Below are positions 14,571 to 23,709 of a stretch of 39,918 bases of DNA, one piece after another. The stretch's first letter is position 1. Each line of letters starts with the position of its first letter. Under the pieces are notes generated by a model, which saw only the letters and a list, made by a program, of their open reading frames with translations, was not told the DNA's origin and ran no database searches. Source of the DNA: Alistipes sp. CAG:435 (GTDB taxonomy: Bacteria; Bacteroidota; Bacteroidia; Bacteroidales; UBA932); the NCBI GenBank assembly GCA_000433355.1, contig FR893129.1, positions 1 through 39,918 on the forward strand. Direction: 5' to 3'. Made by a program: the position numbers and the translations under genes.

Positions 14571-17500
14571 ATGATGAGAACCAATATGCAGATGACATCA
14601 GTCCTTGTGGCGATCCTTTGCCTTGTGGCCATAACAACCTGCGCCTTCGTGAAGAGGAACGGGGGGCAGGCCGCCAAGGACGGCCTCGTGTTGACGGGCC
14701 TTTGGAAAGACTATGACGCCGCCGTCAAGGCGGACAGACCGAAAGAGATGCTTGCCGTTCTGGACACCATCATCTCGAAGGCGAAAGCCGGACGGCTTCA
14801 CTACGATTTCTACCACGCCGCAAGTCAGAGAATGACGGTGGCGGCCCGGCGCGACTGGAAGCAGCGTGACGAGTTCAATGTCTGGCTTGACAAGGAGGTC
14901 GGGGAGTATGACGAGCCCATCGTTACATTCCGCCACAGGCTCTCCAAGGAAAGCGCGGCCTCGATGACTGACTATGTGCTGGTCAGCAAGGCGCGGCTTC
15001 AGGCCGCCAGGAACGGGGCGTTCTACGACGACGGGCTGGACGAGTTGTGGACGGGGCTTGTCGGCGACGACTATGAATATGCCCTCTGGATCCTGGGTGT
15101 AATGAGGCGCTCGGAGAAGGCGATGTCGCTCCTTGAGGAATATGTCGGCGGTTCTTACCCGAAGTCGGCCTACCTGGAGTTCCGCCGGATTGTCGGCAGG
15201 AGCTATTCGTACAAAGACGAGGGCCGTGCCGAGAAGGCGGAGGCGATGCGTTCCTTCGCGCGGAAGTATGATGGCAGGGCAGTGTCGCTGTACGCCAAGG
15301 CCGTGCTGCTGAAGGATCGGTTTGACAGCCTTTCAAGGGTACGCCCTTCGTCCTCCGCGGACCTTGAGCGATCCTACAAATCCCTTTACGCCGACTGTCT
15401 GGAGGTCGAGAAGGAGCGTCTGTCCTATTCCAAAGGCATCGACAAGAAGATCGCCGGAAAGATGGATGACTTCAAGTCGCTTTCGCAAGTCCTTGACAAG
15501 AAGGAGATCGACATATCCTTCGAAAAGGGTGTCGTTGTCCTTAAGCTCCGCAATCTGGACAAGGTGAAGGTGGAGTTCGTCAGGGATGCCAAAAGCGCCA
15601 GGCCTTTGATCCGCAAGACAATAATCAATCCGGATAATCGTTTCTATCTTCAGGACACTGTAGAGGTCAGACTTCCTGTGTGCGACGACGGAAAGTACCT
15701 GTTCAAGGTACGGAACGGGAAGGTGGCCGCCAAGGCGGAATGGACAAGGCAGACCCTGTCCATCGCCCATCGGGCGGACAGCGAGGCGCTGCGCTTCTTC
15801 GTGGCGGACTACCTGACAGGTGAGCCTTTGGAAAAGGTTGATCTTGAGCTCGTCCGATCGGAGAACACCGTCGCTGTGGTCAGGGATGTGGCTCTTGGCA
15901 AGGATGGATTCACGCCTTTGCCGGAGGAGATTGTGTCCGCGCTGAAGAAAGGTGCCGTCAGCTATCTGGTGGCCTCGTACCGCGACAAGGACGGATTCCT
16001 TCACAAGACCGCGGATCATTACATCTACGGGGATACGGGTTCCTCGTCATTCGTGGAGAAGGATGCTTCCGGAACATACTGTGAGGTGTTCACGGACAAG
16101 TCTGCCTACAATCCGGGGGAGACGGTCGGATTCAAGGCCGTCCTCTACAGAGGCGACATCTCCAGAAGCCTGCAAACCTTCGGGGCAGGGGCCGGCGTGA
16201 AGGCCGAACTTGTCAATCCGGAGGGAAAGACCTTGTGTGACAAGGACTTGAAGACCAATGAATATGGCTCCGTGGCCGGCTCGTTCGACCTTCCGGCGGA
16301 GGGTCGGAACGGTAGTTTCCAGGTCAGGATCACGAGCGGTGACTTGGAAGTGTCCAAATGGATTGTCGTGGACGAGTTCATACTCCCGACCTACGACCTG
16401 TCTTTTGATACCGCCGACCGTCTCTTTATCGTCGGCGACACGCTTGAGGTCAGCGGAAAGGTCTTCAGTTTCAGCGGTCATCCGCTCTCTTCGGCGGCGG
16501 TGTCCTATTCCCTGGACAGACGGGACGGGACATTGGCTTCCGGGCAGCTCACTCTTGAGGCGGACGGTTCGTTCACGGTCCGTTTCGCCACGAAGGACCA
16601 TGATTATTACGGTGGCTTCCTCAATCTGACCGTCAAGGTCGTGGACTCGACTGGCGAGACGAAGGAATTCTCGAAATATGTCCCGGTACTGGATTATTTC
16701 AGCCTTGTCGCCGATGTGACAAACGCGTCCGCGGGTGCGGTGGAGCCTTCCCGGAAGGACTGGCGGGGAACTCCGTTCATGGTTTCGGGAGACAAGGCTG
16801 TCGTCTTGTTCGGGGCCGAGGACATCATGAGAAACAAGATGACCTCACCTGTTGAGGTAAGCTATTCATTGACGGATGCTTCCGGGGAGAAGGTCGTTTC
16901 CGGCAATACTTTCACCGGCAGGACGGAGGAGATCGCCCTTCCTAAGGCCGGTCTGTACAGCCTTGAGGCCGAGTCCCGGATTGTCAGGGAGGACGGCAGG
17001 AAAGTGAGCGCGAAGAAACAGGTGATGATACTCCGCGTGGATGACACCGCCGTCACCCTTGACGCCAAGGTCAGGAATATCTTCAAACCTGTCGGGGACT
17101 GCGCCGACGGGTGGCTTCGCTCCGGAGAGGAGATCAAGGTTCAGTTCGGAGCCGGCGAGGGACCGGTCTGGGCTGTTGTGGAGCTGTTCGGGGACAAGCG
17201 TCAGCTGCTTGAGCATAAGATCGTCTATCTGGACGGTAAGGTAGGGGAGACCGGGTCTGTCACCTACCTTACCTATAATTATAAGGAAGACTACCCGGAT
17301 GCCGTGCGTCTGATGGTGCGGTATTTCCGCGACGGCACATGCAGTTCGTTTGACAAGGAGTTCAAGCGCGAGAGGAGTACCCTTGAGTTGCCGCTTGAGT
17401 TCAGCACGTTCACCGACAAGGCTTTGCCTGGTAAGGAATACTCATTGACCCTGAAATCGGCTCCCGGCGTGGAGGCTGTGGCGGCGGTGTTTGACAAGAG

Positions 17501-20000
17501 TTCCGAGTCGATCTCTCCAAACGAGTGGCCGACGGTGCGGCTGTCGGAGTTCGGGGCTGAAATGGTCTATGTCACATCATCACTTGGAGGAGTCCGCGGG
17601 CAGGTGCTGAATGACGAAATGCTGATCGGATACGCCCCGCGCCAAGCCAAGGTCCGCGGTCTGGGCAGAAACAATGCCTCGGAACGTGTGGAGCTGATGG
17701 CCGATTCCGCTGACGGCGGGTATGTCGAGAGTTCGGCGGCTCCGGTGCTTATGATGTCAAAGGCGGAGTTGGCAGAAGAGGAGGTAACGAGCCAGGGGGT
17801 GGCGGTACGTTCGGACTTCTCTTCATCCCTGGCATTCGAGCCGTTCCTCCGTTCCGGGGCCGACGGCAGGATGTTCATGAAGTTCAGGACTTCCGACAGG
17901 CTTTCGACATTCATCGTGCAGGTCTGGGCCCACACCAAGGAGATGCGGAACGCCTGTGTCCGCAGGGAGGTGGTCGTGACGGTGCCTGTGAAGGTCGCTC
18001 TCGTCGAGCCGAAGTACCTGTACAAGGGCGATAAGTACGTGCTGCGAGCCACGGTGTCAAATAGTTCCGACAAGAGTGTCGCTGGCGTGGCGGCTTTGCA
18101 TACATATTCATCGAAGGATTATGAAGGGTCAAAGCCGTTCGCGTCGAAGACCCGCGGTGTGACTGTCCCGGCGGGAGGTTCCGTGGCGGTAGAGTTTGAA
18201 GTGGATCCTAAGGATCACGACGAGCTTGGCTTGAAGGTCGTTTTCGCTGACAATGCTAAGACATTCTCGGACGGCGTGTTCGTCTCGCTTCCGGTCCGCG
18301 AGGCAAGGCAGACTTTGACGGAGGCTCACTCCGCCGTGCTGACCGCCGGGGCAGACAGGGACGCTCTTGTCCGCCGTCTGGAGTCCGAGTTTACCGGCAC
18401 GACATCCAAAGGCGCTGAGGTTAAGGAGGTTGACATCCGCCGGATGGTGCTGGACGCGCTTCCTTCCAAGGTTGAACCGACCGGCAAGGATGTCCTGTCG
18501 CTGACCGAGGCCTTGTATGTCAGGAAGGTGGCCGCCTCGCTTGGGGCGAAGGTTGAGGTGGAGATGTCCGACGAGACTCTTGTGGAAAGGATCAAGGCTT
18601 GCCTGAATGCCGGTGGTGGCTTCGGCTGGTTCGAGGGATTCCGTTCCTCTCCGGCCGTGACCGCCGTGGTGCTGGAGCGTTTCGCCAAGATGCGTGACGC
18701 TGGTCTTGATTACGGAGGGATTGAATGCGACTCTTCTGTCAAGTGGTTGGACAGCAATCAGTTCCTGCGCAGCGGAGTCGGTCCTCGCTGGTGCGGACGG
18801 CTCTCGATGGAGGAATATGCCTATGTGCGTTCCATGTACTCTTCCGTGCCGTTTGATGTCTCTGCACAGACAAGGAACGAAAGGTCTGATTATTCAAGAA
18901 ACTTCAAGGACTTCAGGAAGGAGGTGAAAGACTATCTTGTGCCTTCCGCGAAAGATGGTCGTGGGCTGAACGGGCAGATTCTTGCCAAGGCTCGCAGAAT
19001 CAAGACTTTGGCTAATCTGACAGGCAATGATGGCGGTTTGTTGTTGGCTTCCTCATGGGGGCTGAAACTCTCCGCGGAATCGAAGATGAACCAGTCGATG
19101 GCCGCTGATGTCCAGTCGCTTCTTGAATATGCCGTACAACATCCTGATGGCGGTTGGTATTATCCTAACGCAGTGATGCCGTTCAGAGGCTTGCTGGAGA
19201 GCGAGGCCTATGCGCATTCGATGCTTTGTGACTTGCTGTCAAGTGAATATGTGGAGGCCGCCCTTCGACACTTCGGCAAGCTCAGTGCAGTGCAGGCCCG
19301 TGGATCGGCGAATTCGGTCACTGAGCCTGTCGAAGTTACCGCTAAACAGATCGCCGACGGCATACGTCTTTGGCTGATGCTTCAGAAAGAGACTCAGAAA
19401 TGGGGTGGGGATCCCGCTTTCGTGGATGCCCTCAACTCCGTGCTGACCGGCCCGGCTGACATCCTTGCGACGAAGGTCGTGAGCCTGACAAAGACATATT
19501 CAGTACCTTTCTCAAAGGTGAAGGCCGCAGGAAACGGCTTCACGGTCGAGCGCCATTTCTACAAAGAGGTAAAGGGCGAGGACGGGAAGAAGAACCGTCT
19601 GGAGATATTCCCGGGAATGAAACTCAGTGTTGGTGACAAGGTGACCGCTGAGTACCGGATCTGGAATCAGGAGAACCGCAGTTTCGTGAAGTTGACCGCT
19701 CCCCGTGAGGCCTCTTTCCGTCCGTCAGACCAGCTTTCCGGAGCTTACGGCTGGTGGCTCCGCCCTCTTGCCGTGAACGGAATCTGGTCGGTGACCCCTC
19801 AAGGCTACAGGGATGTCAAGACTGACCGCACGGAGTACTGGTTCGATGTCTATCCGGAGGAGAAAACAACTGTGACGGAGGACTTCTTCATAACCCAGGA
19901 GGGCATATTCACCGCTCCTGTCGTGACGATCGAGTCCCTCTATGCTCCTCATTACAGGGCGAATGATGCATATTCCGGTGAAGTTAAGACTGTAAAATAA
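14571..20000 (+). CDS. alpha-2-macroglobulin family protein without thioester
   Basis: This very large (1809-residue) protein has an N-terminal hydrophobic segment (VLVAILCLVAITTC) that is a signal peptide or anchor. An MG2-like domain begins at VFTDKSAYNPGETVGFKAVLYRG near residue 504 and contains the usual WIVVDEFILPTYDL. The A2M domain core LAFEPFLRSGADGRMFMKFRTSDRLSTFIVQVWA is near residues 1087-1120. After it, where thioester members carry CxEQ, I find only GGGFGWFEGFRSSP near 1348, so no thioester can form. Protease trapping is therefore not assured; other bacterial A2Ms of this kind may act non-covalently. A REP-like hairpin is embedded in frame (residues about 1567-1588). It precedes the GH20 gene by 51 bp and heads a same-strand run of glycan-degrading enzymes. 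Confidence 0.88.
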   Translation: MMRTNMQMTSVLVAILCLVAITTCAFVKRNGGQAAKDGLVLTGLWKDYDAAVKADRPKEMLAVLDTIISKAKAGRLHYDFYHAASQRMTVAARRDWKQRDEFNVWLDKEVGEYDEPIVTFRHRLSKESAASMTDYVLVSKARLQAARNGAFYDDGLDELWTGLVGDDYEYALWILGVMRRSEKAMSLLEEYVGGSYPKSAYLEFRRIVGRSYSYKDEGRAEKAEAMRSFARKYDGRAVSLYAKAVLLKDRFDSLSRVRPSSSADLERSYKSLYADCLEVEKERLSYSKGIDKKIAGKMDDFKSLSQVLDKKEIDISFEKGVVVLKLRNLDKVKVEFVRDAKSARPLIRKTIINPDNRFYLQDTVEVRLPVCDDGKYLFKVRNGKVAAKAEWTRQTLSIAHRADSEALRFFVADYLTGEPLEKVDLELVRSENTVAVVRDVALGKDGFTPLPEEIVSALKKGAVSYLVASYRDKDGFLHKTADHYIYGDTGSSSFVEKDASGTYCEVFTDKSAYNPGETVGFKAVLYRGDISRSLQTFGAGAGVKAELVNPEGKTLCDKDLKTNEYGSVAGSFDLPAEGRNGSFQVRITSGDLEVSKWIVVDEFILPTYDLSFDTADRLFIVGDTLEVSGKVFSFSGHPLSSAAVSYSLDRRDGTLASGQLTLEADGSFTVRFATKDHDYYGGFLNLTVKVVDSTGETKEFSKYVPVLDYFSLVADVTNASAGAVEPSRKDWRGTPFMVSGDKAVVLFGAEDIMRNKMTSPVEVSYSLTDASGEKVVSGNTFTGRTEEIALPKAGLYSLEAESRIVREDGRKVSAKKQVMILRVDDTAVTLDAKVRNIFKPVGDCADGWLRSGEEIKVQFGAGEGPVWAVVELFGDKRQLLEHKIVYLDGKVGETGSVTYLTYNYKEDYPDAVRLMVRYFRDGTCSSFDKEFKRERSTLELPLEFSTFTDKALPGKEYSLTLKSAPGVEAVAAVFDKSSESISPNEWPTVRLSEFGAEMVYVTSSLGGVRGQVLNDEMLIGYAPRQAKVRGLGRNNASERVELMADSADGGYVESSAAPVLMMSKAELAEEEVTSQGVAVRSDFSSSLAFEPFLRSGADGRMFMKFRTSDRLSTFIVQVWAHTKEMRNACVRREVVVTVPVKVALVEPKYLYKGDKYVLRATVSNSSDKSVAGVAALHTYSSKDYEGSKPFASKTRGVTVPAGGSVAVEFEVDPKDHDELGLKVVFADNAKTFSDGVFVSLPVREARQTLTEAHSAVLTAGADRDALVRRLESEFTGTTSKGAEVKEVDIRRMVLDALPSKVEPTGKDVLSLTEALYVRKVAASLGAKVEVEMSDETLVERIKACLNAGGGFGWFEGFRSSPAVTAVVLERFAKMRDAGLDYGGIECDSSVKWLDSNQFLRSGVGPRWCGRLSMEEYAYVRSMYSSVPFDVSAQTRNERSDYSRNFKDFRKEVKDYLVPSAKDGRGLNGQILAKARRIKTLANLTGNDGGLLLASSWGLKLSAESKMNQSMAADVQSLLEYAVQHPDGGWYYPNAVMPFRGLLESEAYAHSMLCDLLSSEYVEAALRHFGKLSAVQARGSANSVTEPVEVTAKQIADGIRLWLMLQKETQKWGGDPAFVDALNSVLTGPADILATKVVSLTKTYSVPFSKVKAAGNGFTVERHFYKEVKGEDGKKNRLEIFPGMKLSVGDKVTAEYRIWNQENRSFVKLTAPREASFRPSDQLSGAYGWWLRPLAVNGIWSVTPQGYRDVKTDRTEYWFDVYPEEKTTVTEDFFITQEGIFTAPVVTIESLYAPHYRANDAYSGEVKTVK
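19271..19335 (+). repeat. REP-like inverted repeat inside the A2M gene
   Basis: CTTCGGCAAGCTCAGTG (19271-19287) is complementary to CACTGAGCCTGTCGAAG (19319-19335) with two mismatches. The complement word CTTCGACAGGCTCAGTG is a REP sequence I recall from many bacterial genomes. Read in frame it encodes FGKLSAVQ...SVTEPVEV without interrupting the protein. Confidence 0.8.
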
Positions 20001-20007
20001 ACCTTTG

Positions 20008-20029
20008 CCGGGAGAAAGGCTTCCCGGCT
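20008..20029. other. intercistronic hairpin
   Basis: GCCGGGA pairs perfectly with TCCCGGC across an 8-base loop, between the A2M stop and the GH20 start. No T-run follows, so it may be an attenuator or mRNA-stability element rather than a terminator. Confidence 0.5.
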
Positions 20030-20051
20030 GTTGACTAAAAGAGATAATCCG

Positions 20052-22073
20052 ATGAGATCTTTGTTTCTTGGTTGTCTGGCGCTCTTGGCTATGACCGGCT
20101 GTTCGGAACGAACGGATCCCACCCCAGAATTGCTACCTCTCCCTCAAGAGGTCGTGTGGTCGAAAGGTGCTTTCCAAAAATCTGAAGTAAGTTTGTCTGG
20201 AGACCCTTCAGTTGTGGGAATCGTAGGGGAGTGGCTTGACGGGGCCGGGATCAAACGCTCGGACACGGCCACCGGAAAAGTGAATGTCCGGCTGGTTGAG
20301 CGTATAGATCAAGCTGTTGTCAATCAGGAAGAAGCATATAATCTGACTGTCTCTCAGGAAGAGATAAGCATCGAGGCGGTCACGGAAAAAGGTGTCTATT
20401 GGGCTGTCCAGACATTGCGCCAGCTGACTGACAGGTCAACTCGTGAGGTCAGAATCCCTTGCTGTGAAATCATAGACTGGCCCGCGTTCGGAATCCGTGG
20501 CTTTATGCACGACACGGGACGCTCGTACATAAGCCTGGAGGAAATCAAGCGCGAGATAGAGATCCTTTCGCTCTATAAGATCAACACTTTCCATTGGCAT
20601 CTGACTGAGAATCAGGCCTGGAGGCTTGAAAGCAAGATTTATCCGCAGCTTACCTCCCCTGAGAATATGACCCGTTACCCGGGATGCTGCTATACCCAGG
20701 AACAGGTCCGGGAGTTTCTCGATTTCTGCCGCAAGCATCATATTCTTGTGATTCCGGAGATAGATATGCCTGGTCACAGCGAGTCTTTTACCAGAACATT
20801 CGGGTGCGATATGCAAAGCCCGAAAGGCAAGGGCATCCTCAAGGAACTTCTTGCCGAGGCGTGCGACCTGTTTGCGGAAGAGCCTTATTTTCATATAGGT
20901 ACGGATGAAGTCCATTTCAAGGATCCTGATTTCGTCCCGGAGATGGTGGCTTTGGTGCGCTCGAAGGGCAAGAAGGCGGTCTCTTGGAGTCCTGGTTGTG
21001 AATATGCTCCCGGAGAGATTGACATAGCTCAGATTTGGAGCTATATGGGCAAGGCCAAGCCTGGAATCCCGTCCATAGACAGCCGGTTCCGCTATGCGAA
21101 TCATTTTGATCTGTTCGGAGACATTGTGGCTGTCTATAACAGCCGGATCTGCGATGCTGAATATGGCAGTGAGGATGTCCTGGGCACCATTATGGCCGTG
21201 TGGAATGACCATAAACTGCCGGATGAACGTAATATTCTGTTGCAGAACGCGTTTTTTCCATATATTCTGGCCATCGCCGAACGTTCGTGGATGGGTGGGG
21301 GAAGCGAGTATTTTGACGGCAACGGAGTCATCCTCCCCGATGAATCAAGTGATGTCTTTAAGAAATTCGCTGATTTCGAGCGTCGTATGCTCTGGCATAA
21401 GGACAATTTCCTTAAAGGGGAGCCTTTCCCTTATGTGAGGCAGACGAACGTTCATTGGGCGGTCACGGACGCTTTTCCTAATGAAGGCGATCTTTCCCGT
21501 TCCTTCCCGCCGGAGGACGGAATCTCCGACAGCTATTCTTTTGAAGGTAAGGAATATGGCGTGCACCGAGTCACCGGGGCAGGAATATACTTGCGCCACT
21601 TCTGGAGTTTATGGTATCCGTTCCCGGCTTTGTTCAAGGATCCGGTCGAGAACAGCACGGCTTATGCTTACACGTGGGTGTATTCACCAAAGGCTCAGGA
21701 TGTTGGGATGTTGGTTGAGTTCCAAAACTATAGCCGTTCGGTGAACGATATGCCGCCGCCAGAGGGACGCTGGGACTATCGTGGAAGCCGGATCTGGCTG
21801 AATGATCAGGAATTGCTTCCGCCGGCGTGGACGAATTCCCCGGATGTGAGGAGCCCTGAGATTGACCAAGGTAACGAGAATTGTACCGCTCGCCCTCCGC
21901 TTCCTGTCCATCTGAACAAAGGATGGAACAAAGTGTTTATGAAATTACCTGTCGGAAAGTTTACGACTCCGGAGATCTGGCTGGTCAAGTGGGCGTTCAC
22001 GGCTGTGTTTGTCACTCCGGACGGAAGCCGTGCGGTCGATGGACTGATCTATTCGCCGGACAAATCAAAATAA
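20052..22073 (+). CDS. GH20 beta-N-acetylhexosaminidase lipoprotein
   Basis: This 673-residue enzyme removes terminal beta-linked GlcNAc or GalNAc. The start ATG 20052 gives a lipoprotein signal (LFLGCLALLAMTGCS), so it is membrane-anchored. A GH20 N-terminal domain (LLPLPQEVVW) leads to the TIM barrel with FHWHLTENQAWRLE, VIPEIDMPGHS and the catalytic Asp-Glu pair in HIGTDEVHF near residue 283. About 200 further C-terminal residues (from NVHWAVTDAFP) form a beta-rich domain like that of Bacteroides hexosaminidases. The upstream TTG at 20031 is rejected because it would spoil the signal peptide. It is followed after 16 bp by the sialidase. Confidence 0.94.
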   Translation: MRSLFLGCLALLAMTGCSERTDPTPELLPLPQEVVWSKGAFQKSEVSLSGDPSVVGIVGEWLDGAGIKRSDTATGKVNVRLVERIDQAVVNQEEAYNLTVSQEEISIEAVTEKGVYWAVQTLRQLTDRSTREVRIPCCEIIDWPAFGIRGFMHDTGRSYISLEEIKREIEILSLYKINTFHWHLTENQAWRLESKIYPQLTSPENMTRYPGCCYTQEQVREFLDFCRKHHILVIPEIDMPGHSESFTRTFGCDMQSPKGKGILKELLAEACDLFAEEPYFHIGTDEVHFKDPDFVPEMVALVRSKGKKAVSWSPGCEYAPGEIDIAQIWSYMGKAKPGIPSIDSRFRYANHFDLFGDIVAVYNSRICDAEYGSEDVLGTIMAVWNDHKLPDERNILLQNAFFPYILAIAERSWMGGGSEYFDGNGVILPDESSDVFKKFADFERRMLWHKDNFLKGEPFPYVRQTNVHWAVTDAFPNEGDLSRSFPPEDGISDSYSFEGKEYGVHRVTGAGIYLRHFWSLWYPFPALFKDPVENSTAYAYTWVYSPKAQDVGMLVEFQNYSRSVNDMPPPEGRWDYRGSRIWLNDQELLPPAWTNSPDVRSPEIDQGNENCTARPPLPVHLNKGWNKVFMKLPVGKFTTPEIWLVKWAFTAVFVTPDGSRAVDGLIYSPDKSK

Positions 22074-22089
22074 CTCATACAATATTCCT

Positions 22090-23709
22090 ATGATGAAAAG
22101 AACCTTTTGGCTCATTGCCTTGTCGTTGCTGTCGTTGACATTGTCGGCATCAGATTCGTTGAGGATCCATAATCCTCAGATTCCCATCCTGTTGGATCGC
22201 ATGGACAATGTCCTGTTCCAGATCCGTGTCCCTGACGCTGTGCAGGGGGATGTGCTCGAATCCTTGACCGTGGAGTTCGGGCCGGACACTGATATTAAAT
22301 CCATGGCCGAGCTGCGTCTTTTCTATTCCGGAACAGAGGCAGTGCGGCGTCAGGGGCTGCGTTTCAGCCCGGTGGAATATATCTCCGCCCATAATGTGTG
22401 GAACACACGTTCCGCCAATCCGTCATATTCAGTGATGCAGGAGCAGGTCTCGAAGATCGGACGCAAGGTGGTTCTTCATTCCCGCCAGCCTATGGTCGGT
22501 GGCATCAATTATTATTGGGTCAGCGTCCGGATGAATCCCGATGCGTCTTTGCTGACAGAGTTGCGCGCGAGGGTGTCTGAGGTTGTGGTTAACGGGAAGA
22601 AAATCCCTGTGGCCTGTGATTCGAGGGACGTTGTCCGCAGGATGGGCTACGGCGTGCGCCACGCGGGTGACGACCATTCGATGGCTTACCGTATTCCGGG
22701 CTTGGTCACAACCAACTCGGGAAGCCTTATCGGAGTCTATGACGTTCGTTGGAACAGCAGCGTTGACCTTCAGGAACGCATCGACATCGGTGTGAGCCGA
22801 AGCACGGACAAGGGGCAGACCTGGGAACCGATGCGTATCGCTATGTCTTTCGCGGACGTCGACGGACTCCCTTCCGGTCAGAATGGGGTAGGGGATCCGG
22901 CGGTTCTGGTTGATGAGAAAACGGGAACCATCTGGGTGATGGCCGCTTGGACTCACGGAATGGGTAACGGCAGAGCCTGGACTAACTCGATGCCTGGGAT
23001 GGAACCGATGGAGACCCCGCAGCTGATGCTGGCTCGCAGCGATGACGACGGACGCACTTGGAGTGAGCCTATCAATATCACGAAGCAAGTCAAGGACCCG
23101 TCCTGGTGCTTCCTCCTGCAAGGTCCCGGACGAGGCATAACGATGCGTGACGGCACATTGGTGTTCGCGATCCAGTTCATCGACAAGGACAGGATGCCGC
23201 ACGCCGGAATCATATTCAGCAAGGACCATGGCGAGACCTGGCATATTCATAATCCCGCCCGTTCCAACACGACGGAGGCCCAGGTGGCTGAGGTTGAGCC
23301 TGGAGTGCTGATGCTGAATATGCGGGACAATCGTGGCGGTGCGCGCGCCGTGATGACAACCCGTGACCTGGGACGCACCTGGAACGAGCACGTCTCGCAC
23401 AGGACAACCCTCCGCGAGCCGGTCTGTATGGCCAGCCTGATCGCGGTTCCGGCTGAGAAAAATGTGTTGGGCAAGGATTTGTTGCTGTTCTCCAATCCGG
23501 ACACGACCGACGGCCGCCGCGACATCACTATAAAAGCCAGTCTGGACGGCGGAGTGACATGGCCTTACAGCCTGCTGCTCGACGAAGGAGACAGCTGGGG
23601 ATATTCGTGCCTCACAATGATTGATTCTCAGACTGTCGGCATCCTTTACGAATCAAGCGTGGCGCACATTACATTTCAGGTGGTCAAATTGAAGGATATT
23701 GTAAGATGA
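22090..23709 (+). CDS. GH33 exo-alpha-sialidase
   Basis: This 539-residue secreted enzyme releases terminal sialic acid from glycoconjugates. A signal peptide (RTFWLIALSLLSLTLSAS) is followed by an N-terminal carbohydrate-binding-like domain of about 160 residues. The six-blade propeller starts at MAYRIPGLVTT near residue 197, the RIP arginine. Five Asp boxes are visible: SRSTDKGQTW (near 236), ARSDDDGRTW (316), FSKDHGETW (376), TTRDLGRTW (424) and ASLDGGVTW (484). ILYESS near 517 supplies the Tyr of the nucleophile pair. The length and layout match Bacteroides NanH-type sialidases. Its stop codon overlaps the next start in ATGA. Confidence 0.95.
   Translation: MMKRTFWLIALSLLSLTLSASDSLRIHNPQIPILLDRMDNVLFQIRVPDAVQGDVLESLTVEFGPDTDIKSMAELRLFYSGTEAVRRQGLRFSPVEYISAHNVWNTRSANPSYSVMQEQVSKIGRKVVLHSRQPMVGGINYYWVSVRMNPDASLLTELRARVSEVVVNGKKIPVACDSRDVVRRMGYGVRHAGDDHSMAYRIPGLVTTNSGSLIGVYDVRWNSSVDLQERIDIGVSRSTDKGQTWEPMRIAMSFADVDGLPSGQNGVGDPAVLVDEKTGTIWVMAAWTHGMGNGRAWTNSMPGMEPMETPQLMLARSDDDGRTWSEPINITKQVKDPSWCFLLQGPGRGITMRDGTLVFAIQFIDKDRMPHAGIIFSKDHGETWHIHNPARSNTTEAQVAEVEPGVLMLNMRDNRGGARAVMTTRDLGRTWNEHVSHRTTLREPVCMASLIAVPAEKNVLGKDLLLFSNPDTTDGRRDITIKASLDGGVTWPYSLLLDEGDSWGYSCLTMIDSQTVGILYESSVAHITFQVVKLKDIVR

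Noticed and set aside
15333..16019. Long minus-strand frames inside the A2M, ppdK and groEL genes
   Set aside because: They are antisense shadows produced by the regular codon pattern of the real genes; no family resemblance.
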